This document shows, in pieces, positions 44,496 to 55,884 of a stretch of DNA of 64,000 bases. The translations under genes were made by a program, and so were the position numbers. Source of the stretch: Symsagittifera roscoffensis (lineage: Eukaryota; Xenacoelomorpha; Acoela; Convolutidae); NCBI RefSeq assembly GCF_963678635.1, contig NC_087067.1, positions 5,684,647 through 5,748,646 of the forward strand. The letters are read 5' to 3'. The notes beneath the pieces were generated by a model. The model did not search any database. It saw nothing but the letters and a program-made list of their open reading frames with translations, and was not told where the DNA came from. Numbering within the stretch: position 1 is the stretch's first letter; each line of letters starts with the position of its first letter.

Positions 44496-46440
44496 TAACA
44501 GTCTTATGTGACAAAATGAACGAATATGGAGAGATCGATTTTTACTGACTTGGGAAAATTGAAAATTCGTTTGTAAAAACACGTGACCACTTTGATTTCG
44601 CGAATACAGAAAAAGCGCGAAAATCATATTAACGATTTTTGCTAATCGGAAAAAGAACTACAATTGTCGCTGAGAAAAACCGACAGCAGATAGAAATTTT
44701 TAGTCGAAGACATTAGCGGAAGATCATTCCAAATTGTAACGGTTGTGCAGCTACAATCGTTAAGGAACGGTTCTCGAGAATCAGGAGGGCTGTTGAGAAG
44801 ATTTTGCTACCCTTCTTGGTCAACAAAAGACAGCTCTTTGAGCGGTTTCAAGAATTCGCAAGGGTCTCGGGAAATAACTAAATACTGAATTTTAACAATG
44901 TTTAGCTTCCTGGTTTGTCCTGAACTTAATTAATTTACATCAAAGTCATTTTTCAGAATATGAGAAGCTAGGAATTGAAGGAAAAAGTTGATCCATCTCC
45001 GATGGAATCGATTATTTTTATCCACTGAACAAAAACAATATTAAAATGATAATTAGGTAGTAGCCCTGTTTTTAGGAGTTAAGTAGTTACCCAGTCATGA
45101 GTTCACTAATTTTACATGTAACTAAGTTAAGTTGTGCCATTTGGCAGATAGCCTTAAATAGTAATGATCTTGTTGACCCGATGTTAATGGCCCACACATT
45201 GAACTGGCTTTGGTAGAGACGGTTAAAAGCATGTGAAGCTGGGCTTAGACACTAGCCAGTCATTTAAGGACCTCACTTTCTGTTCCGTCGGTATGTACTT
45301 CTGGACGAATGTTACATATATGTTTTTATGCCGCTCCTGGGTGTTATTATTTTAATATTATGATCGGCAGATCCAGTAACAAATCACTCCGCGCCGAGCG
45401 GATGCTCAAAATCAGGCCCTTAACGAGGGCTCCTGTTTTTTGCAAATCCGGAATGATCATGTTTTTGCAAATCCGGAAGGGTCAAATTTTGCCAAATCGG
45501 AGGGGTCCCAAATCGGAGGGGTCCTGTATTTTGACAAATACAGGGTCTCGGGATCAGAGGGGAAGACTGTTCCGGCAAGCAGTGCAATGAGCAGCAGGAA
45601 GGGTCTCAAGGATAACAGCAATCGACTGTTGCGTATCGTTGACAAGTTTTGTATACCTTTTGGTACAGAAAGTACGATATCAATAAGTGAGGTGCTCGAC
45701 AGTGACTGCACTGTAGTGACCCTCCACCGGGTTGAGAATTTCCGAGTTAAGCACCCTAATTCGGATATTGAATGAACCCGCAGGGTAATAATACTTTTAG
45801 TACTACTATTAATACTTATTTTTGTAATATTTTAACAACGTTTTTTAGTAAAACCGAACGCCACCAGGCCCGTTCTTAGGGTCAAAATAGTGATATTTGG
45901 GCGCCCCATAAATCGCGATTGTTGAGATATTGATAATTTTTGAAACGGAATTAAGCCGTAAAATATTGAGGTACATTGTAACTGGACTAACGTAACTAGA
46001 AAAACCGGTTGAATTTAGTGATAGGAGCTTTTAACAGAACGCAACATTCCACCACAGGAATTAGTCCGCATATCATGTTGACTGGACATGAAAAGGCTCT
46101 GTCTTTGATTTTCTTTGATATAGAGTATAAAGGAAAGGAAACATTGCCACAAGTCTATGTAGGGATTTGATCAGACGTCAGCAAGAGCTAAACAATTTAT
46201 TTAGACGCAGTACGCAACAAACTTAAGCGAGGCAGAGGAAAAAGTTTGATAAGAAAGCATCTGGTGTAAAACCTTAATCAGTTTGAGATTACGTGTGGGT
46301 CTTTCAAACGTTATCCCGCCGAAAGGAACGAAGAAATTCCTGAAGAAATGGAGGGGACCGTTCATCATAACGGAAGTGCATCAGGAGGGACGCTTTTATA
46401 GGCTGAGTACCGGCCGAGCTGCGCACTTTGAAAATATTAA
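44496..46440 (+). mobile_element. truncated relative of the giant LTR element
   Basis: Opposite orientation to the 22123-39268 element. A diverged LTR ends GAATGTTACA at about 45316; its left end is uncertain (TGTGACA at 44496 is the best candidate). Then comes leader homologous to 37280-38340, including the gcgccgagcggatgctc block and CCGGAGGGGTC-type repeats, up to about 46020. A deletion then jumps into the integrase region (46025-46440), with sequence homologous to NSTQHSTTG..MLT and KKWRGPFIITEVHQEGRFYR. Gag, protease, RT and RNase H are gone, and no second LTR is found. Confidence 0.8.
46283..46440 (+). pseudogene. integrase C-terminal (GPY/F) fragment
   Basis: PPKGTKKFLKKWRGPFIITE and HQEGRFYRLSTGRAAHFENI match the giant element's GPY/F region. 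Here the segment after RFYRL is in the same frame as GRAAH, whereas the giant copy has a frameshift at that place. The match stops at 46440. Confidence 0.8.
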
Positions 46441-46445
46441 GGGTG

Positions 46446-47957
46446 AGCGACTCTTTCTAATAACCGAAATTAATAAAACGCTTTTGCGAAAACAACTAAT
46501 AAAAATCATAACTAAAGCTGATCTCACTAACAAGATGCAGATATAAATATACAATGTCGAAAGATTTCTTAGAGCGAAAGAAACGAGCAGCAAAATAAGA
46601 TGACAACTCGATGAGATTCCGACCCTGGAATGGCAAATATACTGGTTTGTTGCCGAATTCACAACCCTCACAAGATTTAAAGTATGGAACCAACACCCCA
46701 GTGAAGGTACCCAGTGAAAACAAAAAAGGGCCAACTGGGTGTTGAACTCACAAACGAATTTTATTCACTTGGCGCTTCACACAGAGAAATCAAATCCCAT
46801 CTCCCTATTCGGTGAATAGTTGAGAACGTACGTAGTCTCGCTCAATTTAACGAAATCAAGATATCATTGTATAAATCTGAACTCTTGACACGATCCCTCA
46901 ACACTGTCTGGATACACGAGACCCATTTCTGAATTACGAGCAATTGTACCCCATCTTTCTCTACGAATACAACTACTCCTCAACACGAGCAACTCTTTCT
47001 TTCTCCTCTTTCACACAAACACTGCTTCGAAAAAAAAAATCTACTCCAAGAATAAAAAAACTTCTTCATCCATCCAACTTCTTCTTCACAACAACAAACT
47101 TTAAACTTTCTAAACCCCGCATGGGTGGAACCAGTTTAAAACTAGTATTTATATCCAATTATATTTTTGATGAAACTAACTCTATAAAGTAATTCTTACT
47201 AACCAACCATGATCCATAAATAACACTTACAATAAAGAATTTGTAAAGCTGAAACTATTCATAGTTTCAGCCAGAACATAATTGCTTTAACTTAGCAAAT
47301 AGTCGTTCATCTCCAGAAAAGTTCCTGATATCTTATCTCGCAAATACCAGTTTACACTAGATCTATTGAGACTAGAAGATAAAAGAGTTAGATTAAGTTT
47401 GGTATTAGACTAAGAAGTTGCACGAATCTTTCCGGCCGAAAATAAGATAGCGTGACGAACAGACGTTGTACCTTATCTGAAATTACTCTATGAGTGAGCA
47501 ACCCCGGACATAAACTCAAATAGATGAAGACAAATCATGCTTAGAAGTTTAACGGAACAGATACTGTGCTATTTGTTGTGAGAAATCCGAACCCTTATTT
47601 TGACCCCAAAAACCTATCATTTTCGGCTTTGTTAGCCAACCAAAACTTACGCCAACTTACTGACAAGTTTACTTACCTCCGTCAATTACCGACCAATTTA
47701 TATCATAACGGGCCATCTACTTATCCCAACAGCTAGGTTAACGCTCGATTTATTCTCCGAAAAGTTGGTTAACAAATTTAGTTTAATGTATTGTGTTTGG
47801 ATAGTCTACATTTTTTTACATTGGTAGACCTATGTCGGAGGCTCACTAGATATCAAATTGTCACTAAGTGACTTCGTAGTTTTTGAGATGCATTTCCAGC
47901 AGTGTTTTATTTCAAACTACAGAGAATATTTGGTGTGATTACTATTAAACAATAGCC
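46446..47957. other. non-coding DNA
   Basis: No gene supported. Serine/phenylalanine-rich frames at 46944-47192 and the opposing ones at 46396-46734 are unremarkable. Confidence 0.45.
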
Positions 47958-48247
47958 TACACTCAAAAAAAAATTAAGGTAAATTTACCTTAAAAAATAC
48001 CTTAAAACACCTTAACAATTAAGGTAAATTTGCACTACCTTTTTCCTGTTTAGTTAAATGCATTCCTAAATAATTTAAGTAAAATTAAGGTTAAGTTTAG
48101 GTAAATGACTTTAAGTCAGTTAAGGTAAATTTAACCCTAACAGTTTTTTAAGGTAGAGTTAAGGTAATGTTAGGGTAAATTTTACCTTAATTTTTTTTTA
48201 CCTTAACTCATTTAGGGTAATTTTACCTTAACATTTTTTTGAGTGTA
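47958..48247. mobile_element. TA-flanked MITE with long TIRs
   Basis: Bounded by TA on both sides. The left end CACTCAAAAAAAAATTAAGG and the right end (reverse complement CACTCAAAAAAATGTTAAGG) are terminal inverted repeats extending into a TAAGGTAAATTTACCTTA-rich interior. About 286 bp, no coding. TA flanks and size suggest a Tc1/mariner-type non-autonomous element. Confidence 0.8.
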
Positions 48248-48617
48248 TTTTCTGACCCAATCCCCCCAGTTTCAGTTTGAGGTCATTCCAGTTTTGTCAT
48301 AAATGATTTAGTGGTAATTTTATTTATAAATTTTAGACGCTGTTTTCTTTAAATCTTCTCAAGCTATCGACGTTTTAACATACCTCCTTTGTTCAAAAAC
48401 ATTATCCTTGTTCGCTCATTTTCCCATGAAAAAATTTCTGAAAATTTCCGTCAAATATCAAGAGGCCAAACTTTGTATTTTAAGAATGGCACGCAAAAAT
48501 CTCTATCAGGACACTATCTCCTGGGTTGACCAGCCTAGAAAAAAATTCCATATCTCCAGGACTTTTTATAAGATTTGTAGGCAATTCCCGATTTTGAAAA
48601 TTTTTCGATTTTTCTTA
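48248..48617. other. non-coding DNA before the tandem duplication
   Basis: No supported gene. The 76-codon frame at 48408-48638 ends at the duplication edge and has no recognisable domain. Confidence 0.4.
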
Positions 48618-51041
48618 TCAGAAAAGTTCAAAGAATAGCAATTTTTTCCCAACTAAAAAAAATGCCAAAAACACTTTGATTAAATTTTTGTACTGCAATA
48701 ACAGATAAAAATCGATTTTGGACAACTTCATTTTTTAAAGAATTTTCTGCATGTAAACGTTTTCAGTGATTATAAAAATGAATTTCAAAAAAAAATTCCG
48801 AAACAAAAAGTTTGAACTTTGTTTTCAATAATACTCCTAGATATACATAATTAGCGGTTGAAAAAAAATCAAGATCATTAAAAATCAATTTTGAAGAATC
48901 ATGCCATATGGCTTTGTACGTGTTCTATGTGGGGTTAAGGTATAGATCGACAAAAAATCTCTAATTCAGCAAAATCAGCATCTTTTGGACTACGAGTTTC
49001 CGTTAGTGTACTCTGCACTAGCAGAGAACTTTGAAGCTGGTTTCAAGAAACTTTCAAGAAAAATGAACAAAAAATTTGAAATTGTTTTGCAAAATAGACA
49101 CTATCTTACAACTTGTAAGAAAAAGTCCCTTTCTTGTAACACTCTTGAAGCATAATTTTGTAAGAATTTTCGAGATCCTTATAAGACATTTGGAAAAGTG
49201 TCAAGGAACACAATCAAACAAAAGTTTTTTGAAGATATGTCAACTTTGTAAGTTCAAAAAAATAAATTTGAAGTTCGTTTCTAGAAAATTAACCCAATTT
49301 GACAAAAACAGATTAGTCGATAACTTCTCTGTTTCACAGAGAAATCTGAAAAACTAATTACATTTTCGAAACTAATAGTCGATCACATCTTTCGTGACCT
49401 TTTAAGTTTTGCTGTTCAATAGTGGAGTTTGCTTGTTTTTAATAAAATAAATGAACTGAGCTGAAAACTAAATCAAAAATCAAACCGCAAAAAAAACTAG
49501 TTTTGAGCCTGAAGAAATGTCAAATTTAAAGAAAGTTTTTATCTATCCTCTTAGTTTAAGTGCAGAAGTTTAGCAATTAGTTTATATCTATGAGTTGTTT
49601 TCAAATTCACTTATTTCTGTAGCTTTCTATCAATTACTGCAGAACTTTCTCTGTCACTCATACAGTTTTCCGACTTATTCTTCCGAATTTCGAAAAAAAA
49701 GTTACGGAATATTTGAACTCGTGGTGATTTTTTTCCAGGATATTTTTAACTATTGAACTATCCATTTGTGACGAGATATTTGTTCCGGCTTCCGATGAAA
49801 CTGACAAAATATTTGTGCTTGTGATATTTTTTTTTCTCTAGACCAATTTCCAATTTCTAACTTTAACAAGCCCTTTTTTCCAATTTTTTGACAAAAAAAA
49901 AGTTTTTTTTTCACCAAGTTTTAACAAAAATCGGAAGATTTGGTGCTTCGCCCTGATACGAGCAGACTCATTTTATTCAGTATATGATCAGATTTGCATT
50001 TTATTCAGCTTTTTTCTTTTAAATTTTTCTTAAACAGATTTTGATCTTTGTGTTTTGGACACTGCTAAATACAGTATCGTAAGAAGTCTTCGAAGATCTT
50101 TGAGGCTTTACCAAGATATCGAGCGCCTTATTTGATTGCTTTAATCAGACCCTTATTCCAATTTTTCAGCAATTGTTCACCTTCCATAACTACTCATTCT
50201 CATAACAAACATTTAAAAAAATTTGAATTGTTTTGAAAGATGTTAGCAATAAAGGCATGAAGCAAAAAAGGCACCAATAAAGCATAAGGCAGTAAGGTCT
50301 AGGTCGAAACATAAATCGCAAATCTCGACCCGGGCAGGCCAACAAGCAGGCACAGATATATTCTATTGACTTGAATGACTATGAGTGTGTTTATGAAAAA
50401 GGAAAAAACCACCAGCTTAAATGAATTTCAACTAGATTAGATTTTTGTAATAACTATCAAAATAACGTTTCTCTAAGTTACAGAAATATAACGATATTGT
50501 GTGTATAAAATGTACTTTGAACTTAACCACTGATTCATTTGGTTTCTAAAGTTCAAAGTGTGTACGACCGCAAAGTTGTTGTGAAATTCAATTCTGCTGA
50601 GACACTCCTGATCCTTTTTTCGAGCAGACGAATGATATTCAGATTAAAATTTTCCTGGATTTTATCTCCTTTTCTCTTTTCACACTTTAATGTCTTGTAA
50701 TGATTCATATAAATTCCAGTTTTGTCAGCAATTCGAAGATCCGTTGGTTTATTTTTGGAGTCGAAAGAATATTGAGCATTGAAATGTTCTTTTTCCGATT
50801 TCGGAAGGTAACTGTCACAGCCGTGCAGATGCAAAAACACACATACATCTGTGTTGATGATTTGCTTTCCGGGATGGCGAGCTAAAAAGAGAATTAAAAC
50901 AACGACAATCATTTACAAGCACCAGTCTTTAAAATGAAATATCCCGCATTGGAGTTCCATGAATTAAATTCTATTATAATTGTTCCGATTTTCGTTACGA
51001 AAGTAACGGAATATTTGTGCTCGGGGTGGGTTTTTTTTCTT
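48618..51041. repeat. 2.42 kb tandem duplication, copy 1
   Basis: Begins at gttcaaagaatagcaatttt and is followed head-to-tail by copy 2 at offset 2423-2426. The copies are almost identical: I noticed one A/C change (49371 versus 51785), a 3 bp insertion (gat) near 52520 and one T/C change near 50985/53411. Internal content is AT-rich, with one longer minus-strand frame and several copies of a ttccgayttycg-type motif. Confidence 0.95.
50553..50912 (-). CDS. unidentified 119-codon frame, possible exon
   Basis: It opens MIVVVLILFLARHPGKQII, a signal-like hydrophobic start, and continues with mixed, non-repetitive composition (FLHLHGCDSYLPKSEKEHFN, GIYMNHYKTLKCEKRKGDK, LEKRIRSVSAELNF). The stretch ctctttttag before CTCGCC could instead be a splice acceptor, making this an internal or last exon from ARHPG onward. 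No family is recognised. An identical frame is present in copy 2 of the duplication, but since the copies are near-identical this gives no evidence of selection. Confidence 0.3.
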   Translation of the reverse strand: MIVVVLILFLARHPGKQIINTDVCVFLHLHGCDSYLPKSEKEHFNAQYSFDSKNKPTDLRIADKTGIYMNHYKTLKCEKRKGDKIQENFNLNIIRLLEKRIRSVSAELNFTTTLRSYTL

Positions 51042-53466
51042 CAGAAATGTTCAAAGAATAGCAATTTTTTCCCAACTAAAAAAAATGCCAAAAACACTTT
51101 GATTAAATTTTTGTACTGCAATAACAGATAAAAATCGATTTTGGACAACTTCATTTTTTAAAGAATTTTCTGCATGTAAACGTTTTCAGTGATTATAAAA
51201 ATGAATTTCAAAAAAAAATTCCGAAACAAAAAGTTTGAACTTTGTTTTCAATAATACTCCTAGATATACATAATTAGCGGTTGAAAAAAAATCAAGATCA
51301 TTAAAAATCAATTTTGAAGAATCATGCCATATGGCTTTGTACGTGTTCTATGTGGGGTTAAGGTATAGATCGACAAAAAATCTCTAATTCAGCAAAATCA
51401 GCATCTTTTGGACTACGAGTTTCCGTTAGTGTACTCTGCACTAGCAGAGAACTTTGAAGCTGGTTTCAAGAAACTTTCAAGAAAAATGAACAAAAAATTT
51501 GAAATTGTTTTGCAAAATAGACACTATCTTACAACTTGTAAGAAAAAGTCCCTTTCTTGTAACACTCTTGAAGCATAATTTTGTAAGAATTTTCGAGATC
51601 CTTATAAGACATTTGGAAAAGTGTCAAGGAACACAATCAAACAAAAGTTTTTTGAAGATATGTCAACTTTGTAAGTTCAAAAAAATAAATTTGAAGTTCG
51701 TTTCTAGAAAATTAACCCAATTTGACAAAAACAGATTAGTCGATAACTTCTCTGTTTCACAGAGAAATCTGAAAAACTAATTCCATTTTCGAAACTAATA
51801 GTCGATCACATCTTTCGTGACCTTTTAAGTTTTGCTGTTCAATAGTGGAGTTTGCTTGTTTTTAATAAAATAAATGAACTGAGCTGAAAACTAAATCAAA
51901 AATCAAACCGCAAAAAAAACTAGTTTTGAGCCTGAAGAAATGTCAAATTTAAAGAAAGTTTTTATCTATCCTCTTAGTTTAAGTGCAGAAGTTTAGCAAT
52001 TAGTTTATATCTATGAGTTGTTTTCAAATTCACTTATTTCTGTAGCTTTCTATCAATTACTGCAGAACTTTCTCTGTCACTCATACAGTTTTCCGACTTA
52101 TTCTTCCGAATTTCGAAAAAAAAGTTACGGAATATTTGAACTCGTGGTGATTTTTTTCCAGGATATTTTTAACTATTGAACTATCCATTTGTGACGAGAT
52201 ATTTGTTCCGGCTTCCGATGAAACTGACAAAATATTTGTGCTTGTGATATTTTTTTTTCTCTAGACCAATTTCCAATTTCTAACTTTAACAAGCCCTTTT
52301 TTCCAATTTTTTGACAAAAAAAAAGTTTTTTTTTCACCAAGTTTTAACAAAAATCGGAAGATTTGGTGCTTCGCCCTGATACGAGCAGACTCATTTTATT
52401 CAGTATATGATCAGATTTGCATTTTATTCAGCTTTTTTCTTTTAAATTTTTCTTAAACAGATTTTGATCTTTGTGTTTTGGACACTGCTAAATACAGTAT
52501 CGTAAGAAGTCTTCGAAGATGATCTTTGAGGCTTTACCAAGATATCGAGCGCCTTATTTGATTGCTTTAATCAGACCCTTATTCCAATTTTTCAGCAATT
52601 GTTCACCTTCCATAACTACTCATTCTCATAACAAACATTTAAAAAAATTTGAATTGTTTTGAAAGATGTTAGCAATAAAGGCATGAAGCAAAAAAGGCAC
52701 CAATAAAGCATAAGGCAGTAAGGTCTAGGTCGAAACATAAATCGCAAATCTCGACCCGGGCAGGCCAACAAGCAGGCACAGATATATTCTATTGACTTGA
52801 ATGACTATGAGTGTGTTTATGAAAAAGGAAAAAACCACCAGCTTAAATGAATTTCAACTAGATTAGATTTTTGTAATAACTATCAAAATAACGTTTCTCT
52901 AAGTTACAGAAATATAACGATATTGTGTGTATAAAATGTACTTTGAACTTAACCACTGATTCATTTGGTTTCTAAAGTTCAAAGTGTGTACGACCGCAAA
53001 GTTGTTGTGAAATTCAATTCTGCTGAGACACTCCTGATCCTTTTTTCGAGCAGACGAATGATATTCAGATTAAAATTTTCCTGGATTTTATCTCCTTTTC
53101 TCTTTTCACACTTTAATGTCTTGTAATGATTCATATAAATTCCAGTTTTGTCAGCAATTCGAAGATCCGTTGGTTTATTTTTGGAGTCGAAAGAATATTG
53201 AGCATTGAAATGTTCTTTTTCCGATTTCGGAAGGTAACTGTCACAGCCGTGCAGATGCAAAAACACACATACATCTGTGTTGATGATTTGCTTTCCGGGA
53301 TGGCGAGCTAAAAAGAGAATTAAAACAACGACAATCATTTACAAGCACCAGTCTTTAAAATGAAATATCCCGCATTGGAGTTCCATGAATTAAATTCTAT
53401 TATAATTGTTCCGACTTTCGTTACGAAAGTAACGGAATATTTGTGCTCGGGGTGGGTTTTTTTTTC
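51042..53466. repeat. 2.42 kb tandem duplication, copy 2
   Basis: Second copy of 48618-51041. It ends at gctcggggtgggtttttttttcttcag, after which the sequence diverges. The junctions share a short ttctt(at)cagaaa(a/t)gttc microhomology. Confidence 0.95.
52979..53338 (-). CDS. duplicate of the unidentified 119-codon frame
   Basis: Identical translation to 50553-50912. The same uncertainty applies: either an unrecognised short secreted-like protein, an exon, or a chance frame carried along in a recent duplication. Confidence 0.3.
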   Translation of the reverse strand: MIVVVLILFLARHPGKQIINTDVCVFLHLHGCDSYLPKSEKEHFNAQYSFDSKNKPTDLRIADKTGIYMNHYKTLKCEKRKGDKIQENFNLNIIRLLEKRIRSVSAELNFTTTLRSYTL

Positions 53467-53930
53467 TTCAGACAAATTTCGACTTTTTAACTAGCCATTT
53501 TTGACGGAGTTTTTTTTATATCATTCAAAAGGTATTGTTGTCCTGAGCTCAAATTTGAAAAGATATTTCACCTGTGATCATTTTTCGTAAAGTTATGGGG
53601 GTTTAAAGATTGCCATTTTGGCCAATTTGGGACAATTAACGCGCGATATATTTCGCGCTATCAACGCGTAAGCGGAGAGTTAATCCGTCTTAAAATCGTT
53701 CCAAAATGGTTGAAAGAAGCTTATTTGCCATAATTGAATTGTTACAAGGAGCTAAATCTATCTTTTTGTACTTTAAATGGCGTGTGGGGGGATGATTTTC
53801 ATAAAAAAATTCAAATTAAAAAAAAATTTTTTTTTATTTTATTACATTTAATTTTTAATGATATTACTGCTCCATAAAACCTTAAAAGGCAGTCGGAACA
53901 CTCAGGGCTTCGCCCTGTTACGAGCAGTCT
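53467..53930. other. AT-rich spacer with a GCGCG patch
   Basis: No gene. aacgcgcgatatatttcgcg at 53639-53658 is partly palindromic. The block gggcttcgccctgttacgag at 53905-53924 resembles tgcttcgccctgatacgag at 49942 and 52370, so a dispersed repeat extends into this region. Confidence 0.45.
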
Positions 53931-53933
53931 TGT

Positions 53934-54088
53934 TCAGTTTTCTTGTCAGTGTCCACAAAAATGAAAACAAATCGATTATAATCAATTAAAAATGGTTTAT
54001 AATTTTACTATTTTTCGAGGCAACAAACTCCTTTTTTCATCCATTATAATCGATTTATTTTCACTTTTGTGGACACTGACAATAAAAC
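53934..54088. repeat. inverted repeat with 50 bp arms
   Basis: The left arm at 53934-53985 contains cttgtcagtgtccacaaaaa, and the right arm at 54035-54088 contains cttttgtggacactgacaat. Both arms include a TCGATTATAATC-type core. The loop is about 50 bp. Confidence 0.8.
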
Positions 54089-54258
54089 TAAATCAAAATC
54101 AAATTTTTTCCACTTTACTGAGATGCGAATTTCAACGCACATAAAATCTTTTGTACGTTTTGAACTGAAGTTGGTCTTGTTGGTTACTTGTTGTTCTGAT
54201 ATTTTTGATATTTTTGTAACTTTTTTTATATTACTCAACATTAATCCCCCTAGCGGCG

Positions 54259-54420
54259 TTTCAGGTGGGGGGTATGTGGTTTCAGGTGGGGGGTGTATGT
54301 GGGTTCAGGTGGGTGAGGGGGGTGGGTTCAGATGGGGGTGTTCAGGTGAGGGGGAGCAAAGGGGCAAACGTTAGGGAATTGAAGGGGAGCAAAGGGCAAA
54401 CGTTGGGGGGGACGGGGAGA
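54259..54420 (+). repeat. G-rich tandem repeat
   Basis: Units of ggtttcaggtggggggtatg vary into ttcaggtgggtgagggggg and then gagggggagcaaaggggcaa. The block gagcaaagg-gcaaacgtt occurs twice (54353 and 54388). Many G3-G7 runs lie on +, so G-quadruplex folding is possible. Confidence 0.85.
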
Positions 54421-55884
54421 GCTTAATGGAGTTTTTTTTGCAATTTGAGTTTAGGTTTAGAAATGGATTAGGCCGTACACTCGCTTTGCTTTGCAAAGTT
54501 TCCGCGTCACTCACTTGATAAATGCTGAAATTCTTCCAAAATTTTGCACGACGCGCGAAACAAGACAAAAGTGGAAAAAAATCCATTTTAATGTGATTTC
54601 ATACTTATTAAAAAATCCATTATAATGGATTCAAAATGAATTATAATGCATTTTGTTTTGGCGAGAAAAAATGGACTTAAATCCATTTTTAGTCCAATTT
54701 TTTTGTCCGAACGTAACATGGGAATCGATTATATTTACAACACTTAGACCACAAAAATCCATTATAATCGATTTGTTATCACTTTTCTTAAATGCGGGAT
54801 AGTTTTATCGGTTACTTGGATGTTTAATCATGCATTTTTGCGACGGTGTTTATCGCCTGATCAACCACTGGTGGCTAGATACCAAAGTTTTGATGTTAGG
54901 AATTAACTGAGATGGAAAACAAGCCCGCAAAAATGTTCCATATAAAAAATCCATTACAATGAACGTTTATGGTCTGTTTTCATAAAACTCGAAACTAATC
55001 GATTATAATGGTTTCGTAATCAGTTATTAATTCCCACAAAAAAGTAATCAATTTAACCTTTATAATCAATTATGATGGATTGCGATGAATTATATTCGAG
55101 TGTAAAGGAATAACAGATAATAACATTTGAAGCAGGAGCCTGGAATTTTCGATACATTCGATATATTCAAAACCAGAGCGTTGCAAACTCTTTAGGTGGA
55201 AATTTACATTTGACTGCAGCAAAAAGTTGCTTTTGTTTCGGATTCTATTGTCTTTTTCTGCTTGTCCTCTAACCCCATCTAAAACTTGGCAAAAAAGGGT
55301 TTTTATTGTGATGATTTGGAAGAAATTTGGAAGAAAAGTTAAAAACATTGGTCCCAAAGTGCAATTATAATTGATTACAATATTATATCAAAGTGAGTCA
55401 AATTTGTTTCAAATTAAGTCTTAATGATAGTCAAGTTAAGCCAAAATTGGAAAACTTTACAATTCTTACGGATTTTTTTCAATATTTTTTTGTTAGTTGT
55501 ACTTTTTTCCTCTGTAATGGAGAAACCAAATGTAAAGGGCGGCAAAAAAAATTAACCAAAACTAACGCTTAGTATATGCATATCTGGTATTGAGAATAGC
55601 AAAATGTTCATCGACGGTCCCGTTTTGCCAGGAGGTGTCCAGCTTCAATTGTTTCGTACACACTGGGGACACAATCATTCGTCTGTCTCTGAGTTGGAAA
55701 CTTTTCTGAGCTCCTGCATAGAACAACACCTTGATGACAAGCTATGAAATGAAATTGATTGGCAACTAAAATAAATTGAATTCGTCTATGAGACGGAGCA
55801 CAAATGCATAAACGGGGTTGTAGCGAACTGCATGCGTGCCGCTTGGCAAGCGCAATTAAAACAAGTACTCTGTCTGTTGCGGCA
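54421..55884. other. palindrome-rich non-coding DNA
   Basis: No supported gene. Repeated ATCCATTATAATGGAT and ATCGATTATAATCGAT variants occur at 54608-54660, 54755-54775, 54990-55010, 55060-55095 and 55355-55375. The 100-codon minus frame at 55608-55910 overlaps the start of the long inverted repeat and is not recognised. Confidence 0.5.
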
